A stretch of DNA of 64,000 bases from assembly GCA_964448135.1 (NCBI GenBank), contig CAYUVH010000039.1, forward strand, positions 124,001 to 188,000, given 5' to 3'. Origin of the DNA: CAYUVH01 sp964448135 (GTDB lineage Bacteria > Verrucomicrobiota > Verrucomicrobiia > Limisphaerales > UBA8199). A program made the translations under genes and the position numbers. Shown here in pieces: positions 16,203 to 24,720 of this stretch (its first letter is position 1; each line of letters opens with the position of its first letter). The notes beneath the pieces were generated by a model. That model did not search any database and was not told where the DNA came from. It saw only the letters and a list, made by a program, of their open reading frames with translations.

Positions 16203-16991
16203 ATGAAATCGGTAGCACTGAAAGCATTTCCCCGGACTCTCGCCCGCCGCGCCGGCGCCAAGCGCCTCCGCACCGACGGCCGCATCCCTGCCGTTATCTA
16301 CGGCCGCCAGGCCAAGCCGCAGAGCCTCGAAGTCAGCGCCAAGGAACTCGAAGACCTCATCCATCACTCCGTCTCCGAAAACCTGCTCGTGGACCTCGCG
16401 GTCTCCGATGACGCCCGCGCCAAGCGCCTCGCCCTGGTGCAGGAAGTCCAGCATCATCCCCTGAGTGGCAAGGTGCTCCACGTTGATTTTCATGAAGTCG
16501 CCGAGAACGAGCACGTCACCGTCATGGTGCCCCTCGAAACCATCGGCGAAGCCGTCGGCGTCAAGACCGGTGGCGGCACGCTCGAACACGTCCGTTTCAA
16601 GGTCAAGGTCCGCGCGCTGCCCAAGGATCTGCCCGAGCAGATCGTCGTGGACGTCAGCCACCTCGAGATCGGCCAGTCCATTCACATCGGCGACATCAAG
16701 GCGCCCGAAGGCGTCTCGCTGATCGGTGACAAGAACATTTCTGTAATCGCCGTCGCCGCGCCGCGCACCGAGGAAGAGGAAGCCGCGGAAGCCGCCGAGG
16801 CCGCCGCCGCCACGCCGGGCGAGGTCGAGATGATCAAGGAAAAGAAGGAAGAAGGCGAAGGCGCCGCTCCCGCCAAGGCTGGCGACAAGGGCGCTGCCAA
16901 AGCCGGCGACAAAGCCGCTCCGGCGGGCGACAAAAAGGCCGCCCCGGCTGCCGGCGACAAAAAAGCCGCGCCGGCCGAGAAGAAGAAGTAA
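16203..16991 (+). CDS. rplY: 50S ribosomal protein L25, Ctc form
   Basis: 262 residues. The N-terminal 5S-rRNA-binding L25 domain (about 1-95, with R-R-A-G-A-K-R-L-R-T-D-G-R-I-P-A-V-I-Y-G) is followed by the TL5/Ctc beta domain (about 100-185). A C-terminal tail of about 75 residues begins with a Glu/Ala-rich stretch and continues with repeated A-K-A-G-D-K-type motifs. The core matches the Ctc family; the tail is an extension rich in Lys and Ala. It lies between prs and pth, the common order prs-ctc-pth. Confidence 0.95.
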   Translation: MKSVALKAFPRTLARRAGAKRLRTDGRIPAVIYGRQAKPQSLEVSAKELEDLIHHSVSENLLVDLAVSDDARAKRLALVQEVQHHPLSGKVLHVDFHEVAENEHVTVMVPLETIGEAVGVKTGGGTLEHVRFKVKVRALPKDLPEQIVVDVSHLEIGQSIHIGDIKAPEGVSLIGDKNISVIAVAAPRTEEEEAAEAAEAAAATPGEVEMIKEKKEEGEGAAPAKAGDKGAAKAGDKAAPAGDKKAAPAAGDKKAAPAEKKK

Positions 16992-17002
16992 CGGTAACGG
17001 CT

Positions 17003-17020
17003 GGCCCGCCTGCGCGGGCC
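17003..17020 (+). other. small hairpin between rplY and pth
   Basis: Perfect 7-base stem GGCCCGC-ctgc-GCGGGCC in the 48-base gap before pth, without a T-run. It could be an mRNA processing or stability stem. Low information. Confidence 0.3.
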
Positions 17021-17039
17021 TGCCGACGAGCGCCCGCGC

Positions 17040-17648
17040 ATGGAGAACGCGCATCTCATCGTGGGCCTGGGCAATCCCGGCTCCGAGTACGCCAAAACGC
17101 GCCACAACGCCGGGTTTCTGGTCACGGACCGGCTGGCGGAACGCTGGCGGGCGGCTTGGAGCCTCGAAAAGAAATTTCAGGCGCGCGTCGCTCGCGCGGA
17201 ACGCGCCGGGCAGCGGGCCCTGCTCTGCCAGCCGCAGACGTTTATGAACTCGAGCGGCGAGGCGGTGGGCGAAGTGATGCGGTTTTTCGGGCTGCCCGCG
17301 GGCCGGTTGCTGGTGATCGTGGACGATGCGGACCTGCCGCTCGGTGAGCTGCGGATGCGCCCCGGTGGCGGCACCGGCGGGCACCACGGCCTCGAATCGA
17401 TCGAGTCGCACCTCGGCACGAAGGAATTTGCCCGCCTCCGGGTGGGTATCGGCCGGCAGAACGCGGCCCGGCAGATAGTGGGCCACGTGCTCGGGAAATT
17501 TAGTTCGACCGAAGCAGCAGTGCTGGATAAAGTGCTCGTTGCGGCTGCCGCCCAGGCGGAAACCTGGATGGACAGCGGCATACAGAAAGCGATGAACCTG
17601 TTTAACGGCGTGGTCAAAGACACCGCCAACGAAAGCAAAGCGCAGTGA
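17040..17648 (+). CDS. pth: peptidyl-tRNA hydrolase
   Basis: 202 residues. It releases tRNA from peptidyl-tRNA dropped by ribosomes. Active-site residues are in place: N12 in V-G-L-G-N-P-G, the catalytic H22 in K-T-R-H-N-A-G, and the D-D-x-D-L-P-L-G and G-G-G-T-G-G-H-H-G-L motifs. The length is normal. Its TGA overlaps the GTG start of rpsF (GTGA), so translation of the two is coupled. Confidence 0.96.
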   Translation: MENAHLIVGLGNPGSEYAKTRHNAGFLVTDRLAERWRAAWSLEKKFQARVARAERAGQRALLCQPQTFMNSSGEAVGEVMRFFGLPAGRLLVIVDDADLPLGELRMRPGGGTGGHHGLESIESHLGTKEFARLRVGIGRQNAARQIVGHVLGKFSSTEAAVLDKVLVAAAAQAETWMDSGIQKAMNLFNGVVKDTANESKAQ

Positions 17649-17953
17649 AAAAATACGAAGGTCTGTTTATTTTGGATACCGCGGGCAAGGAAGAGGCCCT
17701 GAAGGACACCATCGACAAGATTTCCGGCGAGATCACCTCGCTCGGCGGCAAGATCGAAACCGTGCAGAAGATGGACAAGCGCCCCTTCAGCCGCGTCGCG
17801 AACAAGAACCGCAGCTCCGGTTTCTACGTGAACATCATTTTCGAAGGCTCCGCCGCCCTGGTCGCCCAGTTGCGCAAGCGCTTCTCCATGAGCGAGGACG
17901 TGTTCCGCGTCCTGTTCACCGACGCGCCCGCCGCCAAGCCCGCCAAAGCCTGA
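17645..17953 (+). CDS. rpsF: 30S ribosomal protein S6
   Basis: 102 residues from a GTG start embedded in the pth stop. It has the typical S6 fold signature: K-K-Y-E-G-L-F-I-L-D at the N-terminus, then K-R-P-F-S-R-V-A-N-K-N-R-S-S-G-F-Y, and a short Ala/Lys-rich tail. S6 normally pairs with S18 on the 30S platform, but no rpsR lies in this block. Confidence 0.95.
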   Translation: MKKYEGLFILDTAGKEEALKDTIDKISGEITSLGGKIETVQKMDKRPFSRVANKNRSSGFYVNIIFEGSAALVAQLRKRFSMSEDVFRVLFTDAPAAKPAKA

Positions 17954-17967
17954 TTTCCGGAGGGCCC

Positions 17968-18432
17968 ATGGCCAGCTTCAATCGCGTCATTATCGCCGGC
18001 AACCTCACCCGGGACCCGGAGTTGAAATACACTCCCAAGGGCACGGCGGTTTGCAAAATCGGTCTCGCGGTCAACCGCGTTTACTCCACCGAAAGCGGCG
18101 AGAAAAAGGAGGAAGTCACCTTCATTGACGTCGAAGCGTGGGGTCGTCAGGGCGAAACTCTCGCCCAGTACATGAAAAAGGGCCGCCCCCTGCTCGTCGA
18201 AGGCCGCCTCAAGCTGGATACTTGGGAAGACAAAAACACCAAGCAAAAGCAGAGCAAGCTCAAGGTCGTCCTCGAAAGTTTTTCTTTCATTGATTCCCGC
18301 GCTGGCGGTGAAGGTGGTGCTGGCGGTGGCGGCGAAAAGCCCCGCCCCCGTCCCGCTGCAACCCCTTCTGCTCCAACGGATAACGGCGGCGGCAGCGCTC
18401 CGCCCCCGGAAGACGACGACGTCCCGTTTTAA
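17968..18432 (+). CDS. ssb: single-stranded DNA-binding protein
   Basis: 154 residues. An OB-fold (about 1-108: N-R-V-I-I-A-G-N-L-T-R-D-P-E-L, with T-A-V-C-K-I-G-L-A-V-N-R) is followed by a Gly/Pro-rich linker and the acidic partner-binding tip D-D-D-V-P-F at the very end. This layout defines bacterial SSB. A GGAGG Shine-Dalgarno site lies 6 bases before the ATG, one of the few strong ones in the window. It sits between rpsF and rplI as in many bacteria. Confidence 0.97.
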   Translation: MASFNRVIIAGNLTRDPELKYTPKGTAVCKIGLAVNRVYSTESGEKKEEVTFIDVEAWGRQGETLAQYMKKGRPLLVEGRLKLDTWEDKNTKQKQSKLKVVLESFSFIDSRAGGEGGAGGGGEKPRPRPAATPSAPTDNGGGSAPPPEDDDVPF

Positions 18433-18472
18433 TTAACTTATTCAAGTAATTCACGCTTTACCCCCTTTCACC

Positions 18473-19099
18473 ATGCCCAAAATCGAAGTCATCCTGACGC
18501 ACAACATCGTTGGTCTCGGCGCTGAGTCGGACCAGGTCAAAGTCGCCGCCGGCTACGCGCGCAACTATCTTTACCCGCAAGGCCTGGCCATCCCCCTGAC
18601 CGGCGCCAACAAGCGCCGCCTCGAAGCGCTGCGCCAGCGCCGCGCCGAACGCGAGGCTCATGAGTTCAACACCATGACCGAGCTCGCCAAGGGCGTCTCG
18701 AAGCTCATCTGCGTCATCACCGTCAAGACCGGCGAGGACGGTAAGATGTTCGGCACCGTCACCTCGGGCATGATCGCCGACCAGCTCAAGACCCAGTTCG
18801 ACATCACCCTCGACAAGCGGAAGATCCATCTCGAGCACCCCCTCCGCACCCTCGGCGAGCATGAAGTCGAGCTGCACCTCCATCACGAAGTGAAATCCAC
18901 GATCAAAGTCCGCGTGGAGAGCTCCACCCCGCTCCCGGCCCCAACCGCCGCCGACGATAAAGGCGACCATCAGAAGACCGAGAAGCGCGGCCGCCGCACC
19001 GAAGCTGAAGCCGCCGCGCCTGCTGGCAAGGGCGACAAAGCCGCCCGTCCCGCGCGCGCTCCCCGCGCCGAAAAGCCCGCCCGCGCCAAATCCGAGTAA
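18473..19099 (+). CDS. rplI: 50S ribosomal protein L9 with long basic C-terminal extension
   Basis: 208 residues against a usual length near 148-150. The N-terminal domain (E-V-I-L-T-H-N-I-V-G-L-G, Y-A-R-N-Y-L-Y-P-Q-G-L-A) and the C-terminal domain (G-K-M-F-G-T-V-T-S, D-K-R-K-I-H-L) are both complete by about residue 148. The remaining 60 residues are an Ala/Lys/Arg/Pro-rich low-complexity tail, similar in style to the tail on L25 in the same block. A terminator follows. Confidence 0.95.
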   Translation: MPKIEVILTHNIVGLGAESDQVKVAAGYARNYLYPQGLAIPLTGANKRRLEALRQRRAEREAHEFNTMTELAKGVSKLICVITVKTGEDGKMFGTVTSGMIADQLKTQFDITLDKRKIHLEHPLRTLGEHEVELHLHHEVKSTIKVRVESSTPLPAPTAADDKGDHQKTEKRGRRTEAEAAAPAGKGDKAARPARAPRAEKPARAKSE

Positions 19100-19120
19100 A
19101 ACTCGCATTTCTCCTTTCCC

Positions 19121-19155
19121 ATGCCGCCCGCGCCCAAACGCCGGCGGCATTTTTG
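19121..19155 (+). terminator. intrinsic terminator after rplI
   Basis: Perfect 8-base stem ATGCCGCC / GGCGGCAT (19121-19128 and 19143-19150), loop about 14 bases with partial extra pairing, then T-rich sequence from 19150. This is the classical shape and ends the ribosomal block. Confidence 0.75.
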
Positions 19156-19284
19156 TTTCCCTGAATTGCCAGGCTCTCTGAGTCGAAGTTTGGTTCTGGG
19201 AGCTTCACTGGTCCTTGGTCCTCGCAGCTTTCCCCTTCCGTCGCCATTGCATCCCCCGCCCAACTCCGGCAATCTGCGGGAAAC

Positions 19285-20844
19285 ATGACCAACGCTCCCG
19301 AACCGCCACGTGACGAAACCACGCTGGCGGACGTGAAACAGTTGGGCCTTTGGGCCGCCCTCGCCAGCCTCAGCTACGTCTTCTGGATCGTCGGCGGGAT
19401 GGAAATGGTCGAGCGCCTCGCGTACTACGGCGTCCGCGCCGTGGCCACCCTCTACGCCACCCGCCCCGTCTCAGAAGGAGCGCTGGGTGTCACCATGTCC
19501 GCCTACGGCACCATTTTTCTTTGCTGGAACCTCGTTCAATCCCTCGTCCCCATTGCCACCGGCGGACTTTCGGATCGGTATGGATACAAGCAGACGATTT
19601 TTGTCTCCACGATTCTGAAGATTCTCGGCTACCTGATCATGGCGTGGTTCCACAGTTACGCCGGCTTTTTCATGGGAGCCATTTTCCTGGCGATCGGCAC
19701 CGCCGTTTTCAAGCCCGGTATCCAAGGAACTCTGATCCGGGCCTCCAATCGGCGGAACAGTTCCATGGCCTGGGGAGTCTTCTATCAAACTGTGAACATC
19801 GGCGGTTGGATCGGCCCGCTCATCGCGCTCCAGATGCGCCACCTGGAATGGAAGTACGTTTTCTATACCAACGCCGGCTTCATCTGCCTGAATTTTCTGC
19901 TGTTGCTTACTTACCGGGAACCCGGGATCGAAGAGCGGCTGGAACGCAACCGGCGCATTGCGGAAAGCGGCCGGGAACATCCCAACCTGCTCGTCGAAGC
20001 CTTGGAGGAGCTGGCCAAGCCGCACCTCCTCGTTTACCTCCTGATTTTCTCCGTTTGGTGGCTGATGTTTCCCATGCTCTGGGATGTCCTGCCGAAATAC
20101 GTGGACGACTGGGTGGATACCGCTCCGCTGGTGAAGTTCTTCTTCGGCGAAGCCGGCACGCAAAACAAATTCTGGCACTTCTTCCTGGGAATGGACAAAA
20201 GCGGTTTGCGCATCGAGCCGGAGGGAATCGTGAACATCAACGCCGGGATGATCATGCTCACCTGCTTTTTGTTCGCCGCGCTGGGCGCCCGCTGGCGCGC
20301 CACCACCGCGCTGATGGTCGGCACCATCCTCATCACGGCCTCGCTGGTGATTTATGGCGCCACCAATTATGTCGGGTTCGCGGTGGTCGCGATTCTCGTG
20401 TTCAGCATGGGCGAGATGCTGGCCAGCCCGAAGTACAGCGAATTTCTCGGCAATATCGCGCCACCGGACAAAAAGGCCATGTGGATCGGTTTCTCCCAGG
20501 CCCCCATGCTGATTGGATGGACCATTGAAGGGAAGCTCGGACCGCACCTCTACGGCATCTTCTCTTCGAAAGACCAGTTCGCCCGCGATCTGCTCGTCCA
20601 ACGGGGCATGTCGCCGGATGCCGTTACGCCCGAGAAAATCCCCATCGGCGAAGCCTTCGCGCAATTGGTCAAATACACCGGCGAAGCCCCCGAACGGCTG
20701 ACCCAGCAATTGTATCATTCACACAATGTCGGAATGACCTGGTACGTTTTTGCCGCGGTCGGTGTCCTTTCCGCCATCATGATCTATTTCTATGGCCGCT
20801 GGATTCTCCAACTCGCCCAACGCCAATCAAGCCAGCATGCCTGA
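19285..20844 (+). CDS. POT/PTR2-type major facilitator transporter
   Basis: 519 residues with about 12-14 hydrophobic helices. The POT motif E-M-V-E-R-L-A-Y-Y-G in the first helix matches the ExxERFxYYG proton-coupling motif of peptide transporters, and the G-x-x-S-D-R-Y-G-Y-K loop between helices 2 and 3 is the MFS signature. Later come F-K-P-G-I-Q-G and the A-P-x-x-x-x-x-M-W-I-G-F-S-Q-A-P region typical of the family. Likely role: proton-driven uptake of di- or tripeptides across the inner membrane; related members carry nitrate or other anions, so the substrate is uncertain. The N-terminal cytosolic 25 residues are hydrophilic. Stands alone after the rplI terminator. Confidence 0.85.
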   Translation: MTNAPEPPRDETTLADVKQLGLWAALASLSYVFWIVGGMEMVERLAYYGVRAVATLYATRPVSEGALGVTMSAYGTIFLCWNLVQSLVPIATGGLSDRYGYKQTIFVSTILKILGYLIMAWFHSYAGFFMGAIFLAIGTAVFKPGIQGTLIRASNRRNSSMAWGVFYQTVNIGGWIGPLIALQMRHLEWKYVFYTNAGFICLNFLLLLTYREPGIEERLERNRRIAESGREHPNLLVEALEELAKPHLLVYLLIFSVWWLMFPMLWDVLPKYVDDWVDTAPLVKFFFGEAGTQNKFWHFFLGMDKSGLRIEPEGIVNINAGMIMLTCFLFAALGARWRATTALMVGTILITASLVIYGATNYVGFAVVAILVFSMGEMLASPKYSEFLGNIAPPDKKAMWIGFSQAPMLIGWTIEGKLGPHLYGIFSSKDQFARDLLVQRGMSPDAVTPEKIPIGEAFAQLVKYTGEAPERLTQQLYHSHNVGMTWYVFAAVGVLSAIMIYFYGRWILQLAQRQSSQHA

Positions 20845-21216
20845 GTTTGCCGGCCTATTGTGTCGCTTCGGTCTTTTCGTCCCCTCTTTTCTTGCCTCCC
20901 CCCTCGCCAAATCCGCGTGCCGCCCGGGAAACCCCCGGGACCTGCATCCGCAACAATCCCTCGCGAATATCGGTATTCATCGTTATTGTCTCAGGCGGGT
21001 TGGATTGGTTAGGCTACGTTTCAGGAATGAGTTGACCCACACGCGGGGGTTGCGGAGTATCCAGTTACGATGTCCGGGGCCGGGCCGAGTTTCTTTCGTC
21101 AAGCCCAGGGCAGCAGTCTTGCCGACGAGGCCAGTCATATGGTCCGGCGGCTCGCCGTCCGGGGCGAAGGGAGACGGTCGTGACTGGTCTGGCTGTCCCG
21201 GTCGAGCAACCTTTGC
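20845..21216. other. 372-base intergenic region before the histidine kinase gene
   Basis: It contains a small CCCGGG/CCCGGG stem at 20923-20939 without a T-run and a TTGACC box at 21032-21037 with no convincing -10 partner. The last 150 bases are GC-rich with several short complementary stretches and could form a structured leader, but I cannot match them to a known riboswitch. No gene is supported. Confidence 0.5.
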
Positions 21217-23280
21217 ATGAAGACACTGTTGGTTCTAGCGCAGCATCCGGGCCTCGCAGAGGCCCTGCGTGCCGAACTCAGCCCCGAGCAATACCGGGTG
21301 GTTCATCGCGCGCTGCTGGAAGATGCCGAGCCGCTGCTGGCGCACGGCCTCGCGGATGCCTGTGTGCTGGATGTCGAGCTGACCGGCGTCCAGGGGGTTT
21401 GGGTTCTTGAAAAGCTGCGCCGCTTCACTTCGCGCTGTCCCATCATTGTCTACGCCGATGCCCGGCAGTGGGAATGGGAGGAAGCTGCCTACCTGCAGGG
21501 AGTGAGTTACGTGCTCAACAAGCCCGTGCGCGCCCGCATGCTCAATTCACTCCTGGATCGAATTTGGCAAGGAACGGCCGCGCCCGCCCCCGGGGCGGGC
21601 GCGGCGCTCCCTGACCTCGCGCCCGAGCCCCCGCCGAGCCGCGAGTTGCCGGTGGTCAACGGGAATTCCTCGCAGCAACCGGCGCTTACGCTGTTGCGCG
21701 ATTTTTCCGGCATTCTCACGCACTCGCTGAACGCGGACGCGATGCTGAACCAGTTCCTCTTGTTCCTCCGCGAAATCTTCAGCGTCAATCGCTCCGCGAT
21801 TTTCCTGCGCCAGCCGTTTACGCCCGCCTCCTTCAGCACCGACTCCCCTGCCCCGGCCGCGTCGCTCCTCCGCTCGGCCTCGGCCATCGGGCTCGCTCCC
21901 GGCCTGCTCCAGCATCTCGAGCTGTCTTTCAACGCCGGCATCGGCGGCCATCTCTACCGGAGCGGTCGCGTGCTCCGCCGCCAAAGCGAGGAAGCGCGGG
22001 GCGACGTCGAAACGCAAAAGGAATTTGAACTCCTGGGCGTGCAGGTCGCCGTGCCGATTCTCGATCGCGAAAATCTCCTCGGTATAGCCGTCTTTGACCG
22101 CCGCATCACCGGCGAACCCCTGACCAATCCGGAGCTCGAACTGATTTTCCACTTCCTCGAGCAACTCGCGCTCGCCATCAAGAATATCTGGCTCCACGAG
22201 CAGCTTTCCTCCGGTCACGAACTGCTGGCTGAAATCCTGCGTGAATTAAGCAGCGCGTGCGTCGTGGTGAGCCGCGATCTGGCCGTCCTGCATGCGAATC
22301 GCACCGCGCGCAAATACTTTTCTCCCGGCGACCGCCGGGGGGAGGATTTCCGTTTCACCGATCTCCCGCCCGCCATCGGCGCCAAGGTTTACCAGGTGCT
22401 CAAGACGGGTTCGCCGGTTTCCAGCTTCAAATACCATCCGGAAGATTCTCCAGGCACCATCTACGACGTCACCATCGTCCCGTTCCAGCGGCCGGCCACC
22501 GGCATGCCGGCTTCGGCGATGATGCTCGTCGAGGACCGCACGCAGGTCGATCAGTTGCAGCGATTGGAAATAGAGGCCGCGAATCTGCGCCTCGTCAAGA
22601 GCATGGCCGACCGGCTCACGCATGAAATCGGCAACGCGATGGTCCCCCTCTCCACGCACCAGCAATTGCTGGCCGATCGCTGGAAGGACGCAGAATTCCG
22701 GAATTCGCTGGATCTCGCACTGGCGGACGGGGTCAAACGTGTAACGCGCCTGGTCAACCAGATGCGATTCCTGGCGCGCGACAGCCTCCTTTCGACCGAG
22801 TCCTTCCCTCTCACGCCACTCATCGAGGAGGCGTATCAGGAAGCCCGCAAATATCAGCCCGTGAAGTCAGCCCAGCTAAAGTACGACAAGATCAAGGAAC
22901 CGATCGTCGTCACGGGCGACCGCGCCGCCCTCAAGCACGCCCTGGCCGAGGTCATGCTCAATGCCCTTCAAGCCAACCCGGCTGAGCCCAAAATTGACGT
23001 CCGCCTGCGGCCGAACGCGAACGGCAATGGTTTCCATAGCTTGCAAATCGAGGTCCAGGACAACGGCGACGGCTTCACTCCCGAAAGCGCGCAGAAAGGT
23101 CCCGCTCCTTTCTTTACCACTCGCAATGTCGGGCTGGGTCTCGGCCTGACGGTTACCCGCAAGATCATCGAAACCCATCACGGCAAGTTGGAGATAATCC
23201 CGCCCGCCACCGGCCATTCCGGCGTGGTGCGGATCTCCCTGCCCTTTGAAACCACGGGCGAAACGACCAAGCACGAGTAG
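21217..23280 (+). CDS. sensor histidine kinase with N-terminal receiver-like, GAF and PAS domains
   Basis: 687 residues, no membrane segment, so cytoplasmic. Residues 1-120 resemble a response-regulator receiver. The phosphorylatable D52 and conserved K102 are present, but the N-terminal acidic pair is missing (L-V-L-A-Q-H-P), so phosphate binding may be weak. A proline-rich linker leads to a GAF domain (about 160-335), a PAS-like domain (about 345-450), and a dimerisation helix with the phospho-acceptor H469 in R-L-T-H-E-I-G-N. The HATPase domain has the N-box E-V-M-L-N-A-L-Q-A-N, the G1 box Q-D-N-G-D-G-F and the G2 box G-L-G-L-G-L-T-V-T. No response regulator gene is adjacent. The partner and signal are unknown. 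Confidence 0.9.
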   Translation: MKTLLVLAQHPGLAEALRAELSPEQYRVVHRALLEDAEPLLAHGLADACVLDVELTGVQGVWVLEKLRRFTSRCPIIVYADARQWEWEEAAYLQGVSYVLNKPVRARMLNSLLDRIWQGTAAPAPGAGAALPDLAPEPPPSRELPVVNGNSSQQPALTLLRDFSGILTHSLNADAMLNQFLLFLREIFSVNRSAIFLRQPFTPASFSTDSPAPAASLLRSASAIGLAPGLLQHLELSFNAGIGGHLYRSGRVLRRQSEEARGDVETQKEFELLGVQVAVPILDRENLLGIAVFDRRITGEPLTNPELELIFHFLEQLALAIKNIWLHEQLSSGHELLAEILRELSSACVVVSRDLAVLHANRTARKYFSPGDRRGEDFRFTDLPPAIGAKVYQVLKTGSPVSSFKYHPEDSPGTIYDVTIVPFQRPATGMPASAMMLVEDRTQVDQLQRLEIEAANLRLVKSMADRLTHEIGNAMVPLSTHQQLLADRWKDAEFRNSLDLALADGVKRVTRLVNQMRFLARDSLLSTESFPLTPLIEEAYQEARKYQPVKSAQLKYDKIKEPIVVTGDRAALKHALAEVMLNALQANPAEPKIDVRLRPNANGNGFHSLQIEVQDNGDGFTPESAQKGPAPFFTTRNVGLGLGLTVTRKIIETHHGKLEIIPPATGHSGVVRISLPFETTGETTKHE

Positions 23281-23311
23281 GTTCAACCCTTCGGCCGGGG
23301 CCCGGATTACT

Positions 23312-24334
23312 TCACTCGTGCTTGCTCAAACCGGCCTCGGCTTCGGCGGCGCGTTTTTCCTGCGTCCTCAACGCCTGTTCATAGCACTCCACTGCTTCGT
23401 CAAATTTTTCCAGGCGGTTGTATAATCCTCCCTTGTGGAGGTAGGCGATGGTCAGGGAGCTGTCCATGGCGATCGCACGGTTGTAGCACTCGATGGCCTG
23501 TTCCAGTTTGCGCAACCGCTCCAGGGCTTCCCCTTTTTTGAGCAGTGCGTCCGTATTGCCTTGTTCGAGCTCCAGTACCTCGTCGAAACACGCCAGGGCC
23601 TCTTCGGGCTTGTCGAGGCTGAGCAGCGATTGGCCCTTGGCCAGCAACAATCCGATGCGATTCCCTGAGTTGGCATCCCCACCATTGGATCCCGCTTCAA
23701 CTCCATCGCGGAGGTGCGGCGAGGACGCCGGCCCGGCGAGGGGCGGCCGGCTGGTGTGTTCCAATTCGTAGATCCGCTTCTCCAACCGGTGAATTGCGCC
23801 CAGCAATCTCGTGCTGGAAGGCTCAACCGGCCCGAGGGCTCCCACCGCCGGCGCCAGATTGTAGCCCTGCATCGCCGGCAACGCCGAAGCAATCGCCGCC
23901 AGCCGGTTGGCGGTGCGACCCTGGAAGTAAGCCGTCAACAAGAGCGCCAGAAAACCGACGGAGGCAAAGGCGACCGAAGCCACCATCAATAAGCGGTAGG
24001 AGCTCTGCACGGTCTCCAACTCCTGGGTGCGTTGCGCGACGAGCGACTGCTCGATGGCCTGCATGCGAGTCAGCAGCGCCTGCGCATTGCGCGTGGCAGA
24101 CTCATCAGTGTCGCGCCGGTTTTTCTCCAAGGCGAGCTGCGTCGCGCGCAACTGCTCCTGCACCTGGAGATACGCGCGCATGATATCCTGGTTGCTGGTT
24201 TCATCCGCACGGGCGGGCACGGCTGCGGGAGCCGCGGTCTCCGCCGCGCGAATGGGTTGAGCCAGGCCGGCGATGGCGAGCGCGAACGCGGCGATCGCCG
24301 CGGAGAAGGATCGAGGAAGAAAGTTCATAGCCAT
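23312..24334 (-). CDS. membrane-anchored TPR protein with coiled coil
   Basis: 340 residues; the start is either the ATG at 24334 or one two codons later at 24328. In order: a signal peptide (cleavage near I-R-A-A-E, about 30), a helical coiled-coil region rich in Gln/Arg/Leu (about 50-110), a membrane helix (about 113-137), a Pro-rich linker, and a C-terminal TPR array (about 225-330) with A-L-A-C-F-D-E-V-L, A-I-E-C-Y-N-R-A-I and A-V-E-C-Y-E-Q-A-L, each followed by a typical turn. It is probably a scaffold at the inner membrane. It is the last gene of a three-gene minus-strand cluster with two small coiled-coil membrane proteins. Specific function unknown. Confidence 0.82.
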   Translation of the reverse strand: MAMNFLPRSFSAAIAAFALAIAGLAQPIRAAETAAPAAVPARADETSNQDIMRAYLQVQEQLRATQLALEKNRRDTDESATRNAQALLTRMQAIEQSLVAQRTQELETVQSSYRLLMVASVAFASVGFLALLLTAYFQGRTANRLAAIASALPAMQGYNLAPAVGALGPVEPSSTRLLGAIHRLEKRIYELEHTSRPPLAGPASSPHLRDGVEAGSNGGDANSGNRIGLLLAKGQSLLSLDKPEEALACFDEVLELEQGNTDALLKKGEALERLRKLEQAIECYNRAIAMDSSLTIAYLHKGGLYNRLEKFDEAVECYEQALRTQEKRAAEAEAGLSKHE

Positions 24335-24351
24335 GGGCGAAAGGAGAGGAA

Positions 24352-24720
24352 TTACTTTGGCGTGGTCGGAGTTGGATTGGATTGGGCTGGAGGGTTGCTG
24401 GTGGCGCCCGGACCGGGGTTCCAGCGGATATTGAATTCCTGAACAATTTGCCGGGCGGCCGCGTTGGTTTGCGCCAGGGCGATCAGATCGAGGGAAAGCG
24501 CTTCCAGCCGGGTGTTGAGTTGCTGCACCTGCGCCAGCGCGCCCTGGTTCTGGGCCTGCATCAACCGGGCGTTGGTGAGCTGCGTTCGTTGCTCAAGTTG
24601 CTCGGACAACCGAAAGCCATAATCCACGGCAAGGCAGACGAAGACGATCAGGCAGGGCCAGAAATATGCCAGCGACCAGTTCTCTTTGTCCCGGCCACCC
24701 TTGTCTTTCGCCGGGTTCAT
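24352..24720 (-). CDS. small single-pass membrane protein with coiled coil, unknown function
   Basis: 122 residues. A charged N-terminus (K-D-K-G-G-R-D-K-E-N) precedes one membrane helix (about 17-38) and an extracytoplasmic Gln/Leu-rich coiled coil (about 42-95). It ends F-N-I-R-W-N-P-G and a Pro/Thr-rich tail. The layout and the ending resemble the 95-residue protein encoded just upstream, so the two may be paralogues. Its start overlaps that gene's stop by 4 bases, and the TPR gene follows 17 bases downstream. No recognised family. Confidence 0.68.
   Translation of the reverse strand: MNPAKDKGGRDKENWSLAYFWPCLIVFVCLAVDYGFRLSEQLEQRTQLTNARLMQAQNQGALAQVQQLNTRLEALSLDLIALAQTNAAARQIVQEFNIRWNPGPGATSNPPAQSNPTPTTPK

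Noticed and set aside
21050..21216. Structured leader or riboswitch before the histidine kinase
   Set aside because: Several short complementary stretches exist, but they do not fit the conserved core of any riboswitch class I could test by eye. A covariance-model search would be decisive.
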